Part shown: piece after piece, positions 1 through 6,135 of the stretch
Position numbering within the stretch: position 1 is the stretch's first letter
Layout: each line of letters starts with the position of its first letter
Origin: Actinomycetota bacterium
GTDB taxonomy: Bacteria; Actinomycetota; Thermoleophilia; Gaiellales; Gaiellaceae
DNA length: 16,410 nt
Direction of reading: 5' to 3'
Assembly: GCA_003170995.1 (NCBI GenBank)
Contig: PMXT01000085.1
Coordinates: 1,742 to 18,151 of the forward strand
The notes under the pieces: model-generated
What the model was told of the DNA's origin: nothing
Databases searched by the model: none
Seen by the model: the letters and a program-made list of their open reading frames with translations, nothing else
Made by a program: the position numbers and the translations under genes

Positions 1-125
1 GTGGTGGGATCGGGCTCGATCGCACACTCGAGCTCGCACTCGATACCGGCCTCGCGCAGAATTGACTCGATCTCTTCCGCCTCAGCGGCATCGGCAGCGA
101 CGGCCACCTGCACCATTCTCGTCAT
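1..125 (-). CDS. DUF2007-like small protein, N-terminal part (runs off left edge)
   Basis: Only the first 41 codons are inside the window. The peptide starts MTRMVQVAVAADAAEAEEIE and continues into a segment with REAGIECELE. This matches the opening of the DUF2007 family (putative prokaryotic signal-transducing proteins, a small alpha/beta fold): a beta strand, an AxEAExI helix, then a GI-x-C/V turn. The start is well supported: AGGAG lies on the minus strand at 134-138, eight bases before the ATG at 123-125. That ATG overlaps the RNase Z stop as ATGA, which implies translational coupling. The biochemical role of the family is not established, so none is assigned. The C-terminal half, and any partner domain, lies outside the window. 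Confidence 0.6.
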   Translation of the reverse strand, partial: MTRMVQVAVAADAAEAEEIESILREAGIECELECAIEPDPT

Positions 126-1138
126 TCGCTCTTCTCCTCGCCCCCGGCACTGGGAACGGCCAGCCGCGGCCCAGCTTCACTCCCTTCACCGGGGAGCGCT
201 CCACCCTTGATCAGCCGAGGCTCACCTCGCTCCCGGAAGGGCAAGTCGATGATATCGAAGTCCTTCGGCACAGCCGTTGCCGTAAAAAGCTCACGCGCTT
301 CGCGCAGCACCTCGGGCCCGAAGTAGCGGGTCGAGACGTGAGTGAGCGCGAGCATCTTCACGCGAGCGGCAAGCGCGACCTGCGCCGCCTGCACGGCTGT
401 CGAGTGCCGCGTTTCCTCGGCGCGCTCGCGCTCCTCCTCGCAGAAGGTCGCCTCGTGGATGAGCAAATCGGCGTCGCGAGCCGCCTCGACCACGGTACGT
501 ACCGGCGCGGTGTCTCCCGAGATGACCAGCTTGCGCCCGGACCGAGCCGGACCTAACACCTGCTCGGGCCGAACCACGGTTCCGTCCGTGAGTGAAACCG
601 TCTCACCTCGCTGCAGGGCTCCGCGCTCACGCCCGGGCGGGACTCCCAGCGCATCGGCACTCCGAACATCAAAACGGCCAGGTCTCGGCAGCTCCACCAG
701 TGCGTAGCCGAGCGCTGAGACACCGTGCTCGACGGAGAAGGTCTCGAGCATATAACCGTCCCGCTCGAGCGTCTCGCCGGGCCGCAGCTCCACCAGTTCG
801 AGAGCGAACGTGAGCCGGCCGAATATCTTGCGCAGGCTGGCGAAGAGGTCGTTCAGCCCGGGCGGGCCGAAGACGGTGAGCGGGAGCTCGCGACCCCTCA
901 AAGAGAACGTCTTGAGCATCCCCGGCAGCCCCAGGTAGTGATCGGCGTGATAGTGGGTCAGAAAGATCTCACTCAGATCGACCAGCCCAAGCGTCGAGCG
1001 CAGGAATTGGCGCTGGCTGCCCTCACCGCAATCGAAGAGCAGCCGCTCGCCTCCCCGGCGAACGAGGAGCGCAGTCGGGGAGCGCCTGGCGGTAGGCATC
1101 GAACCAGCCGTGCCAAGGAATACGACGTCGAGATCCAC
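122..1138 (-). CDS. rnz: Ribonuclease Z (tRNA 3' endonuclease)
   Basis: A metallo-beta-lactamase-fold endonuclease that cuts tRNA precursors after the discriminator base in the cytoplasm. The protein has 338 residues, close to the usual 300-340. The two-zinc site is complete: the HYHADH motif (His62, His64, Asp66, His67), His138 in VEHGV, Asp209 in SGDTAP, His228 in HEATF, the His245 region (RHST) and His267 in THVSTRY. The N-terminal FLGTAGSMPT segment and the FDCGEGSQ motif near residues 35-42 are typical of RNase Z rather than other lactamase-fold enzymes. Translation starts at a GTG; an in-frame TAA lies nine bases upstream, so no longer start exists. No clear ribosome binding site precedes it. 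About 25 residues at the C-terminus are Gly/Pro/Glu-rich and look disordered. The downstream DUF2007-like gene overlaps by four bases. Confidence 0.95.
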   Translation of the reverse strand: MDLDVVFLGTAGSMPTARRSPTALLVRRGGERLLFDCGEGSQRQFLRSTLGLVDLSEIFLTHYHADHYLGLPGMLKTFSLRGRELPLTVFGPPGLNDLFASLRKIFGRLTFALELVELRPGETLERDGYMLETFSVEHGVSALGYALVELPRPGRFDVRSADALGVPPGRERGALQRGETVSLTDGTVVRPEQVLGPARSGRKLVISGDTAPVRTVVEAARDADLLIHEATFCEEERERAEETRHSTAVQAAQVALAARVKMLALTHVSTRYFGPEVLREARELFTATAVPKDFDIIDLPFRERGEPRLIKGGALPGEGSEAGPRLAVPSAGGEEKSE

Positions 1139-1446
1139 GACCGGATCTTAGTGGGGTCTATCCCGTTAGGGATGCGATGCAAGGGAGCTCGACTGGGGAC
1201 GGAGGGGCGCCGGGTCAGTGCTAGATCGTGGTGCGAGGCTAGGACGCAGTGCGGCCAGTGGGTGGAGTGCTTCGTTTGGAGACGAGTTCCGAGGCCGGAC
1301 GGATCGCAAAGGCGCACTGGTGGTGCGACTATCGGTCTGGGTGGCCGCCGGCGCGGCGGACAGTTCTCGTTGGACTTCGGCCGTCTGGTGCCCTATCCTT
1401 CCGGCGTTTGACGTAAGGAACTGCGGCTTCAACCTCTCTGAGCAGC
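1139..1446. other. 308-bp divergent intergenic region (rnz / HD-GYP)
   Basis: Both flanking genes are transcribed outward from this stretch, so it should carry promoters for each, but no convincing -35/-10 pair is visible on either strand. Small inverted repeats are present: ATCCC-GTTA-GGGAT at 1160-1173, and CGCAC-TGGTG-GTGCG at 1313-1327. Neither is followed by a T tract and both are short enough to occur by chance. Open frames crossing this stretch are antisense continuations of rnz, with no recognisable family or ribosome binding site. No RNA gene was recognised. Confidence 0.5.
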
Positions 1447-2706
1447 ATGGCGGCTACAAGTACACGCTTACGCATGCGTGATCGCTCGATCGCGCATATG
1501 TACGTCTTCCTACTCGCGAGCGGAGCGATTTTGCTCGCCTCCGCGGTCGCGCTCTCGATTGTCCTCGGCGCCGTCGTACGTAGGCAGGCCAGCTCGAATA
1601 CCCTTTCTGATCTGAGCCACGCCACCAGCGTCGCGCTCACCTCCAAGCGCGCCGGTGACCTGCTCGCGAGTCCGGCCGCTGTGGCAACGGTCAGTCGGCA
1701 GCTGCTCCGCAACCCCAACATCGCCAAGGTCGAAATCGTTCGTGGCGGACGAATCACGCCGCGCGCTTCTGAACCTGACCAAGTTGTCTATCAAGAGCCA
1801 CTTCACGCCCAAAACGGCCGGCGAGGGCTTCTACTCGTGTTTTCTCGTCCGATCGATGCGAGTTCCGGCGCCGGCTCGTACACCCGCTTCATCTGGCCCT
1901 CGGTGGCACTCGTCTTCCTGGCCCTCTTCGTCATGCTGGTACTGCTCGCGCATGTAGCCTCGCAAGCTTTGCGACGACGACGGCGAGCCCTACGGCAACA
2001 GTCCGAGGCGCTACGGGATGCCTATCGGCGTCTAGAGCAAAGCTCGCTCGAGGCGATCGAAAGCCTCAACGCGGCGGTCGACGCCAAGGACCCTTCGACG
2101 GCCGGCCACTCCCAGCGAGTGGAAGAGATAGCGGTGCGCATCGGCCGCGAGCTTCAACTCGAGCCGGCGCGCCTCGAGCTGCTCCAGATCGGCGCGCTCT
2201 TCCACGACATCGGCAAGTTGGCCGTTCCCGATGCCATCCTGCTCAAGCCGGGGCGCCTTACTCGCCAGGAGTACGAGGTGATGAAGCGCCATTGCAACGA
2301 CGGAGCTCGAATCGTGGATCGTTTCGGCCCACTGCGCCCCGTGGTATCTACTATCCGCCACCACCACGAGTGCTGGAGCGGTCACGGCTACCCGGCCGGC
2401 CTCGAAGGCGAGGCGATTCCTATCGAGGCCTCGATTGTGGGAGTGGCGGACTCCTGGGATGCGATGACGACTAACCGCCCTTACAAGGCAATGCTCAGCG
2501 TCGAGCTGGCGCGAGAAGAAGTCGAGAGATGCCGTGGTACGCAGTTCCGGCCCGACGTGGTTGACGCTTTGCTCAGCGCCCTCGAGCAGGACCCGGAAGT
2601 GTTCACTCCGCTCGACGCACAACTAGGCACCTCCGACGAGAAAAGCCGTATCCCACACCCACCGATCGCAACACAGACCGAGGCGTTCGATCTCGGCGAG
2701 GCCTAG
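1447..2706 (+). CDS. Membrane-anchored HD-GYP domain phosphodiesterase
   Basis: Probable cyclic-di-GMP phosphodiesterase of the HD-GYP class, 419 residues. Layout: a transmembrane helix at about 18-44, an extracytoplasmic segment of about 100 residues (45-147), a second helix at about 149-170, an Arg-rich stop followed by a coiled-coil linker (175-205), then the HD-GYP domain (205-385). The catalytic signature is complete: GHS with His221, the HDIGK motif (His253, Asp254), the His305-307 triplet, GYP at 314-316 and the ADSWDAM segment around Asp335. It should therefore be an active hydrolase that senses something outside the membrane. The sensor segment resembles no domain I recognise. Start choice is uncertain, since there is no clear ribosome binding site at 1447; ATGs at 1474 and 1498 are alternatives. 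The stop lies 12 bp from that of convergent divIVA. Confidence 0.88.
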   Translation: MAATSTRLRMRDRSIAHMYVFLLASGAILLASAVALSIVLGAVVRRQASSNTLSDLSHATSVALTSKRAGDLLASPAAVATVSRQLLRNPNIAKVEIVRGGRITPRASEPDQVVYQEPLHAQNGRRGLLLVFSRPIDASSGAGSYTRFIWPSVALVFLALFVMLVLLAHVASQALRRRRRALRQQSEALRDAYRRLEQSSLEAIESLNAAVDAKDPSTAGHSQRVEEIAVRIGRELQLEPARLELLQIGALFHDIGKLAVPDAILLKPGRLTRQEYEVMKRHCNDGARIVDRFGPLRPVVSTIRHHHECWSGHGYPAGLEGEAIPIEASIVGVADSWDAMTTNRPYKAMLSVELAREEVERCRGTQFRPDVVDALLSALEQDPEVFTPLDAQLGTSDEKSRIPHPPIATQTEAFDLGEA

Positions 2707-2718
2707 CGCTGCGGGCTC

Positions 2719-3390
2719 CTATCTCGGGACGGGCCAGCCCATTCCGTTTGCAGCCGCTCCGGCCATCGCCTGTCCGCTTGTCGGCTCGCCCGGCTTTGCG
2801 GCTGGGCGTGGCACTGGCGGCTGAGCCGTCGGATCCGACCACTGCACAGGAGGGATCGGTTGGACGGGCGGAGCGACAGGTGCCGCACGAGGCGGGACAG
2901 CCTGAGTGGGAGGCGCAGCCGCGGCCGGTTGCGCCGGCGGCGTCTCGAGAGTCGACTCCTTCGAGGCGGTCTCCTGTTCGGGCGCTTCGCCCCCGATCGT
3001 GGCGAGCACAGCGGCCAGCTGGGCGCGAATCCGACTGATCTCGACATTCAGGCGCTCGCGCTCGGCCATCGCCTCCCGCAAGATCTCACGCGCTTCGGCA
3101 CGGGCCTCGCTCAGCACCGACTCGGACTCGCGTCGCGTCTGGTCGGTCATCTGCTGCGACGCTCGCTCGGCCGAGATCAAGGTCGTGCGTAAAAGCTGCT
3201 CCAGCTCGCGGTAGCGAACCAGCTCGGTCCCCAGCTGCTCGATCTTGTCGGCGAGATCGGCGCGGTCGCGCCATACATCTTCGAAGCTGTTGACGATATC
3301 GGCAAGTAGATCATCGGCCTGCTTGGTCTGGTAGCCGAAGAGCGCCTTGCGGAGGCGGATGTGCCTTATCTCTACGGGCGTCAAAGCCAT
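2719..3390 (-). CDS. divIVA: DivIVA-family cell division / polar scaffold protein
   Basis: A 223-residue DivIVA-type protein that binds curved inner membrane and recruits septal or polar growth machinery. The N-terminal lipid-binding domain is recognisable from LTPVEIRHIRLRKALFGYQ through the DDLLADI helix (residues 3-32). A long coiled coil follows (about 30-150), then a Pro/Ala-rich low-complexity tail (155-223). In the membrane-inserting loop, where Bacillus subtilis has Phe17-Arg18, this protein has Leu17-Phe18. The start at 3388-3390 is chosen because an AAGGAGG ribosome binding site lies just upstream and the family begins at this residue; a longer in-frame extension upstream is not conserved. 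The gene follows yggT by 11 bp and sepF further up, the standard Gram-positive division cluster order. The tail is variable in the family, so its role is unknown. Confidence 0.88.
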   Translation of the reverse strand: MALTPVEIRHIRLRKALFGYQTKQADDLLADIVNSFEDVWRDRADLADKIEQLGTELVRYRELEQLLRTTLISAERASQQMTDQTRRESESVLSEARAEAREILREAMAERERLNVEISRIRAQLAAVLATIGGEAPEQETASKESTLETPPAQPAAAAPPTQAVPPRAAPVAPPVQPIPPVQWSDPTAQPPVPRPAAKPGEPTSGQAMAGAAANGMGWPVPR

Positions 3391-3404
3391 TGGAAGCCTC
3401 CTTA
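3391..3404 (-). promoter_or_regulatory. Strong ribosome binding site of divIVA overlapping the yggT stop
   Basis: On the minus strand the sequence reads TAAGGAGGCTTCCA directly before the divIVA ATG. The first three bases are the yggT stop codon, so the Shine-Dalgarno element grows out of the stop. This fixes the divIVA start and implies coupled translation of the two genes. Confidence 0.85.
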
Positions 3405-3713
3405 TCCGAACTGGGCAAGCACTTCGTACACCATCCGATCGATCAGCCAGAGCGCCAATACGGCAACGATGGGAGATAGATCGATACCTCCGAACGACGG
3501 CAACAAACGCCGAAACAAGCGGAGATACGGATCGCAAGCGTCAAAGAGGAAGCGGCGAACTCGATTTAGATTGCGGTTGTAGGGCATTGGTATCCAGGAG
3601 CTGAGGACGTAGATAAAGATGATCAGCGAGTAAACGGACACGAAGACGTTCACCACCGTCATCACCTGGGAGACGACTGAGCAGAGCATCGTCAAGCTGG
3701 CCTCATTGCCCAT
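3402..3713 (-). CDS. yggT: YggT family membrane protein
   Basis: A 103-residue integral membrane protein of the YggT/YlmG family, encoded next to sepF and divIVA in many Gram-positive bacteria. Two hydrophobic helices are visible at about 12-40 and 79-100. They flank the conserved cytoplasmic segment with NRVRRFLFDACDPYLRLFRR (50-69) and then LPSFGGIDLSPIVA (71-84), the family signature. It is linked genetically to cell division and membrane organisation; no enzymatic activity is known. The start at 3713 has only weak ribosome-binding context. The ATG at codon 9 (3689) is an alternative and would still leave both helices intact. The stop codon forms part of the divIVA ribosome binding site. 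Confidence 0.88.
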   Translation of the reverse strand: MGNEASLTMLCSVVSQVMTVVNVFVSVYSLIIFIYVLSSWIPMPYNRNLNRVRRFLFDACDPYLRLFRRLLPSFGGIDLSPIVAVLALWLIDRMVYEVLAQFG

Positions 3714-3806
3714 ACTGCGTCAATTCGTTCCGCTAGCGCTCGTTCCTACACCGCTGCCGCGACTCTTACCCATGAGTCTTTGGCTTATCTTTAACGGGAG
3801 AAACCC

Positions 3807-4358
3807 CTAGCCCTGATTGAAGAAGCCACGCTCGATCATACGGGCGCGTTCCTCGGCTGAGACCTGTACGTGCTGCGGCGTGAGCAGAAAGACCTTGTCG
3901 GCCACTCGCTGCATCCCGCCGTCGAGCGCGTAGGTGAGCCCGCTGGTGAAGTCGACCAGCCGCTTCGAGAGCTCGCTGTCTACTCCCTGCAGATTGAGGA
4001 TCACCGGGATGCCTTGCTTGAAGTGATCGGCGATCTGCTGAGCGTCATTGAAACCACGCGGGACAACGAGATGAACGCGCGCCGGCGAGACACCGATATC
4101 GGCTGCAACCGCAGGCGGCTCGACACCGCGCAGGCGAGTTGCCGGGCGCAGCGCTACGCCGCGTTGACGTGGGCTCTCGGGCTCACTCCACTCATCTAGC
4201 TCGGCGCTGCGGCGACGCGGCGCCAATCGCCGAACGTTCGGCCGCTCGCTGTGCGTGCGCTCGGCCTCTTCGGTCACGTAGCCGTCCTCGTCCCAGTCTT
4301 CCTCTTCGGCTATGCCGAAATAGACGAGCGTCCGGTTCCAGACGTCCGCGAAACCCAT
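3807..4358 (-). CDS. sepF: Cell division protein SepF
   Basis: SepF anchors FtsZ to the membrane in bacteria without FtsA, including Actinobacteria. The protein has 183 residues. The N-terminal amphipathic membrane-targeting helix is MGFADVWNRTLVYFGI, followed by an acidic then basic, low-complexity linker (17-93). The conserved C-terminal SepF domain spans about 95-167, with VHLVVPRGFNDAQQIAD, GIPVILNL and the VDFTSGLTYALDGGMQRV segment including the Gly pair used in dimer packing. The start at 4358 is chosen because family members begin with this helix; an upstream in-frame extension of 70 codons is not SepF-like. No good Shine-Dalgarno is visible. Its usual upstream neighbour yggS lies 1.2 kb away behind two opposite-strand genes, so sepF needs its own promoter. 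Confidence 0.92.
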   Translation of the reverse strand: MGFADVWNRTLVYFGIAEEEDWDEDGYVTEEAERTHSERPNVRRLAPRRRSAELDEWSEPESPRQRGVALRPATRLRGVEPPAVAADIGVSPARVHLVVPRGFNDAQQIADHFKQGIPVILNLQGVDSELSKRLVDFTSGLTYALDGGMQRVADKVFLLTPQHVQVSAEERARMIERGFFNQG

Positions 4359-4453
4359 ATGACGCGATTGTATCCATCGGCGCGGTTGACATCGCGAAAG
4401 GAGCGATCGAAAGCAAGTTGACTTTATGGCAACACTGTGAGAAAGTCCCCTAC

Positions 4454-4459
4454 TGTCAA
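4454..4459 (-). promoter_or_regulatory. Possible -35 hexamer of a sepF promoter
   Basis: TTGACA, the consensus sigma-70/sigma-A -35 element, lies on the minus strand upstream of sepF. The hexamer 17 bp downstream is AGTGTT, a poor -10, so this is a weak call. sepF does need a promoter here because it is cut off from yggS. Confidence 0.25.
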
Positions 4460-4490
4460 GATCGAGATGAGCCGCCGCAATTTCGAACAA

Positions 4491-4520
4491 GACGGACGGA
4501 AAAGGCCGCCGCAGTCCGTC
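4491..4520. repeat. Inverted repeat, 7-bp perfect arms
   Basis: GACGGAC at 4491-4497 pairs with GTCCGTC at 4514-4520 across a 16-base loop. No T tract follows on either strand, so it is not a standard intrinsic terminator. It could be an operator or an RNA hairpin in a leader. It sits midway between the two divergent genes. Confidence 0.4.
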
Positions 4521-4546
4521 GCCTCCCCGGTTTATTGGTGCCTTCT

Positions 4547-4561
4547 CAAGCAATATGCTTG
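4547..4561. repeat. Compact palindrome CAAGCA-ATA-TGCTTG, candidate operator
   Basis: Six-base perfect arms surround a three-base AT centre, a geometry typical of a dimeric regulator site. It lies about 145 bp upstream of the HTH protein start at 4705. That neighbour could be its own regulator, but nothing in the sequence proves binding. Confidence 0.35.
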
Positions 4562-4704
4562 GGCTCATAGACGCTGCGAAGCCGCGCGAGGTGCTGCTTT
4601 CGGTCGCGTCCGCGCCTCCGTCGATACGAACACTCCCTACGTTCTAGCCTCACTTGCTTTACGCGCCCGGAAGCTCGTAAGCACTACCTGAGGAGCATTG
4701 GCGA

Positions 4705-5073
4705 ATGTCCTCAAAGCACTGGAAGTTGCGACTCGGGCCGACTCACGCCCTGCTCTCCCCCGAGCAACTCCGCGCCGCCCACCTCTTGCACGAGCAAGCG
4801 CGACTGAGTATTCCGGAGCTGGCACGACGGGGCTACGAGCAGTGGGGCTACTCGAGCGCGCATTCGGCCGCCGTGGCGCTGCACAGGCTCTTCCAGCGCT
4901 ACGAATACCCGGCGCGATCTCGAGCCGAAGCGAACAGGTTGCTCGCTTCGAACGAGGAAGGGCGCTGTCGGGGTGAGACGATCTACCGCCGACCCTGTAA
5001 GAGGTCGGCCTTGATCGGGTCGAGTTTTTGCCCGTACCACCAAGCGGACGAGATCGAGCAGGTGGCGCTATAG
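4705..5073 (+). CDS. Small helix-turn-helix protein with C-terminal Cys3His motif
   Basis: A 122-residue protein without an assigned function. Residues 18-66 look like a DNA-binding helix-turn-helix of the resolvase/transposase-like type: LSPEQLRAAHLLHEQ, then LSIPELARRGYEQWGYSS, then AAVALHRLFQRYEY. The C-terminal part has Cys88, Cys98, Cys109 and His112 in the pattern C-x9-C-x10-C-x2-H within RCRGET...RPCKR...GSSFCPYH. This matches the small zinc-binding motif of DUF5763-like proteins and many phage or recombinase accessory proteins. The start is supported by AGGAG at 4691-4695, nine bases upstream. The next gene follows after 10 bp on the same strand, so the two are probably an operon. The pair lies inside an otherwise conserved minus-strand division cluster. 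A transcription regulator is the likeliest role; it might instead be a domesticated element protein. Confidence 0.7.
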   Translation: MSSKHWKLRLGPTHALLSPEQLRAAHLLHEQARLSIPELARRGYEQWGYSSAHSAAVALHRLFQRYEYPARSRAEANRLLASNEEGRCRGETIYRRPCKRSALIGSSFCPYHQADEIEQVAL

Positions 5074-5083
5074 ACTCGCCGCG

Positions 5084-5533
5084 ATGATCGAGAGGCGAGC
5101 ACGCTGGGAACGAGCTCTCTCCTGTACTCGCGAACAGCTCGTACTCGAGATCTGCTCCTCTATGGTCTTCCTCGCGGTAGGAATCGTCCTTCGCCCTCGA
5201 CTTTCGAGCGCTTTGATCGTGCTTGTCGGTCTCGCCGCGGGTTTTTTCGTCCACAGCTGCAATCGCCTCGTTCTGGCTCAGCCACCGCTCGCGCGCCGAG
5301 TCGAGTGGGAACGCGAGCCCAGCTCACCTTCAGCACCGCAGAGCATTTCAGCCGGCTTACTCGTGGCGGTTCTAACCCTGCTGATAATCGCGGCGGTGTA
5401 CATATCGACCGGCGATGCGACGGAAAGCTTGATCGACTTCTTCGGCGGTATGTTCCTGGCTTACGCACTGATTGCAGCCGCTCAGCGCTTCTACCTCGAA
5501 CGCGACTTCGCTCGCCGCGTCTCCGAGCGCTAG
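5084..5533 (+). CDS. Hypothetical four-helix membrane protein
   Basis: A 149-residue integral membrane protein that I do not recognise. The basic N-terminus (1-18) is followed by hydrophobic segments at about 20-36, 41-58, 88-107 and 115-134. The two hairpins are separated by a polar, Glu/Arg/Pro-rich loop at 66-87. The C-terminus is charged. No catalytic motif or known transporter signature is visible. It starts 10 bp after the HTH gene with no evident Shine-Dalgarno, which suggests it depends on translation of that gene. Its stop TAG overlaps the stop of convergent yggS in the palindrome CTAG at 5530-5533. With the HTH protein it may be a regulator/membrane-effector pair; that is inference from adjacency only. 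Confidence 0.65.
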   Translation: MIERRARWERALSCTREQLVLEICSSMVFLAVGIVLRPRLSSALIVLVGLAAGFFVHSCNRLVLAQPPLARRVEWEREPSSPSAPQSISAGLLVAVLTLLIIAAVYISTGDATESLIDFFGGMFLAYALIAAAQRFYLERDFARRVSER

Positions 5534-6135
5534 CTCCAGAGAACGCTGCCGACGCGAATGAAGGTGGCGCCCTCCTCGGCGGCGACGAGGTAGTCCTGGC
5601 TGGTGCCCATCGAGAGCTGCGGGAGATTGAAGCGCTCGGCCAGCTCTCGCAAACGCCGGAAGGAGGGACGCGAGGCCTCAGGGTCGCTCGCGAGCGGCGG
5701 CATGGTCATCAGGCCGCGGACCTCGATGCCAGTTTGACGACAGAGTTCGAGGAAACCGTCCAGCTCTTCGGGAGCGATTCCAGACTTCGTCTCTTCCCCG
5801 GCGAGATTGACCTCGACCAGAGCCGGAATACTCAGCTGCCGGGCTGCCGACTCGCTCGCGAGTGAGTGACAGAGCTCGCAGAGCTCGCTCACGAGCGCCG
5901 TCTTACGGCTTTGCAAGTGACCGATGAAGTGCCAGCGGAAGGCTGCTCCGTAACGCGCCTGCTTCGTTGCCAGAGCCTGAGCGCGATTCTCCCCCACCAC
6001 CTCGATGCCCGCCTCGGCCAGAACTCTCATCTCTTCCAGCGACACGTACTTGGTCGCCGCCACCACGGTGACGCCCGGCCCTACGCACTCCCGGATGCTT
6101 TCATAGCGCTCGCGGATCTCCTCAGCCGATCGCAC
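5530..6135 (-). CDS. yggS: PLP homeostasis protein, YggS/PROSC family
   Basis: A cytoplasmic pyridoxal-5'-phosphate binding protein (YggS, YlmE, PLPBP) that buffers free PLP; it has no known catalytic activity. The PLP lysine is Lys29 in VVAATKYVS. Other signatures are VGENRAQ (48-53), WHFIGHLQSRK (68-78), VEVNLAGEETKSG (107-119), GLMTMPP (141-147) and LSMGTSQDY with IRVGSVLW near the end. The length, 201 residues, is about 25 short of typical members, mainly through a compressed N-terminus and a shortened loop before residue 100. The core barrel is complete. It starts with GTG, preceded by an AGGGGG element seven bases upstream, inside the last codons of pgeF (14-base overlap). In Gram-positives it normally leads straight into sepF; here two opposite-strand genes intervene. 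Confidence 0.92.
   Translation of the reverse strand: MRSAEEIRERYESIRECVGPGVTVVAATKYVSLEEMRVLAEAGIEVVGENRAQALATKQARYGAAFRWHFIGHLQSRKTALVSELCELCHSLASESAARQLSIPALVEVNLAGEETKSGIAPEELDGFLELCRQTGIEVRGLMTMPPLASDPEASRPSFRRLRELAERFNLPQLSMGTSQDYLVAAEEGATFIRVGSVLWS

Larger units (their letters stand above)
4359..4704. other. 346-bp divergent intergenic region between sepF and the HTH gene
   Basis: This spacer must hold promoters for sepF (leftward) and for the plus-strand pair starting at 4705. TTGAC-type hexamers occur on the plus strand at 4386-4391 and 4418-4423. One occurs on the minus strand at 4454-4459 (TTGACA, pointing at sepF, about 95 bp before its start). None has a good -10 at standard spacing. 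Two clear inverted repeats are listed separately. I looked for a tRNA and found no T-loop GTTCRA box or acceptor pairing. An open frame at 4437-4691 starts with GTG, has no ribosome binding site and matches no family I recognise. Confidence 0.55.

Noticed and set aside
1160..1173. ATCCC-GTTA-GGGAT hairpin as a terminator or riboswitch piece
   Set aside because: The stem has only five pairs, no T tract follows and no larger conserved structure surrounds it.
725..1411. Long plus-strand open frame antisense to rnz and into the spacer
   Set aside because: The opposite strand encodes a complete RNase Z with all metal ligands. The antisense peptide is Arg/Glu-rich with no family match, as expected of a GC-rich shadow frame.
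3761..3793. GACTC-8-GAGTC hairpin followed by a T-rich stretch between sepF and yggT as a plus-strand terminator
   Set aside because: The stem has only five pairs and the following bases are T-rich but interrupted. No plus-strand gene ends nearby, so a terminator would serve nothing.
4437..4691. 84-codon open frame in the divergent spacer
   Set aside because: It starts at GTG, has no ribosome binding site and gives a basic peptide without recognisable motifs. The same stretch is better explained as promoter DNA.
4359..4704. Possible tRNA or small RNA in the divergent spacer
   Set aside because: No acceptor-stem pairing, anticodon arm or T-loop consensus could be found. The inverted repeats present do not form a cloverleaf.
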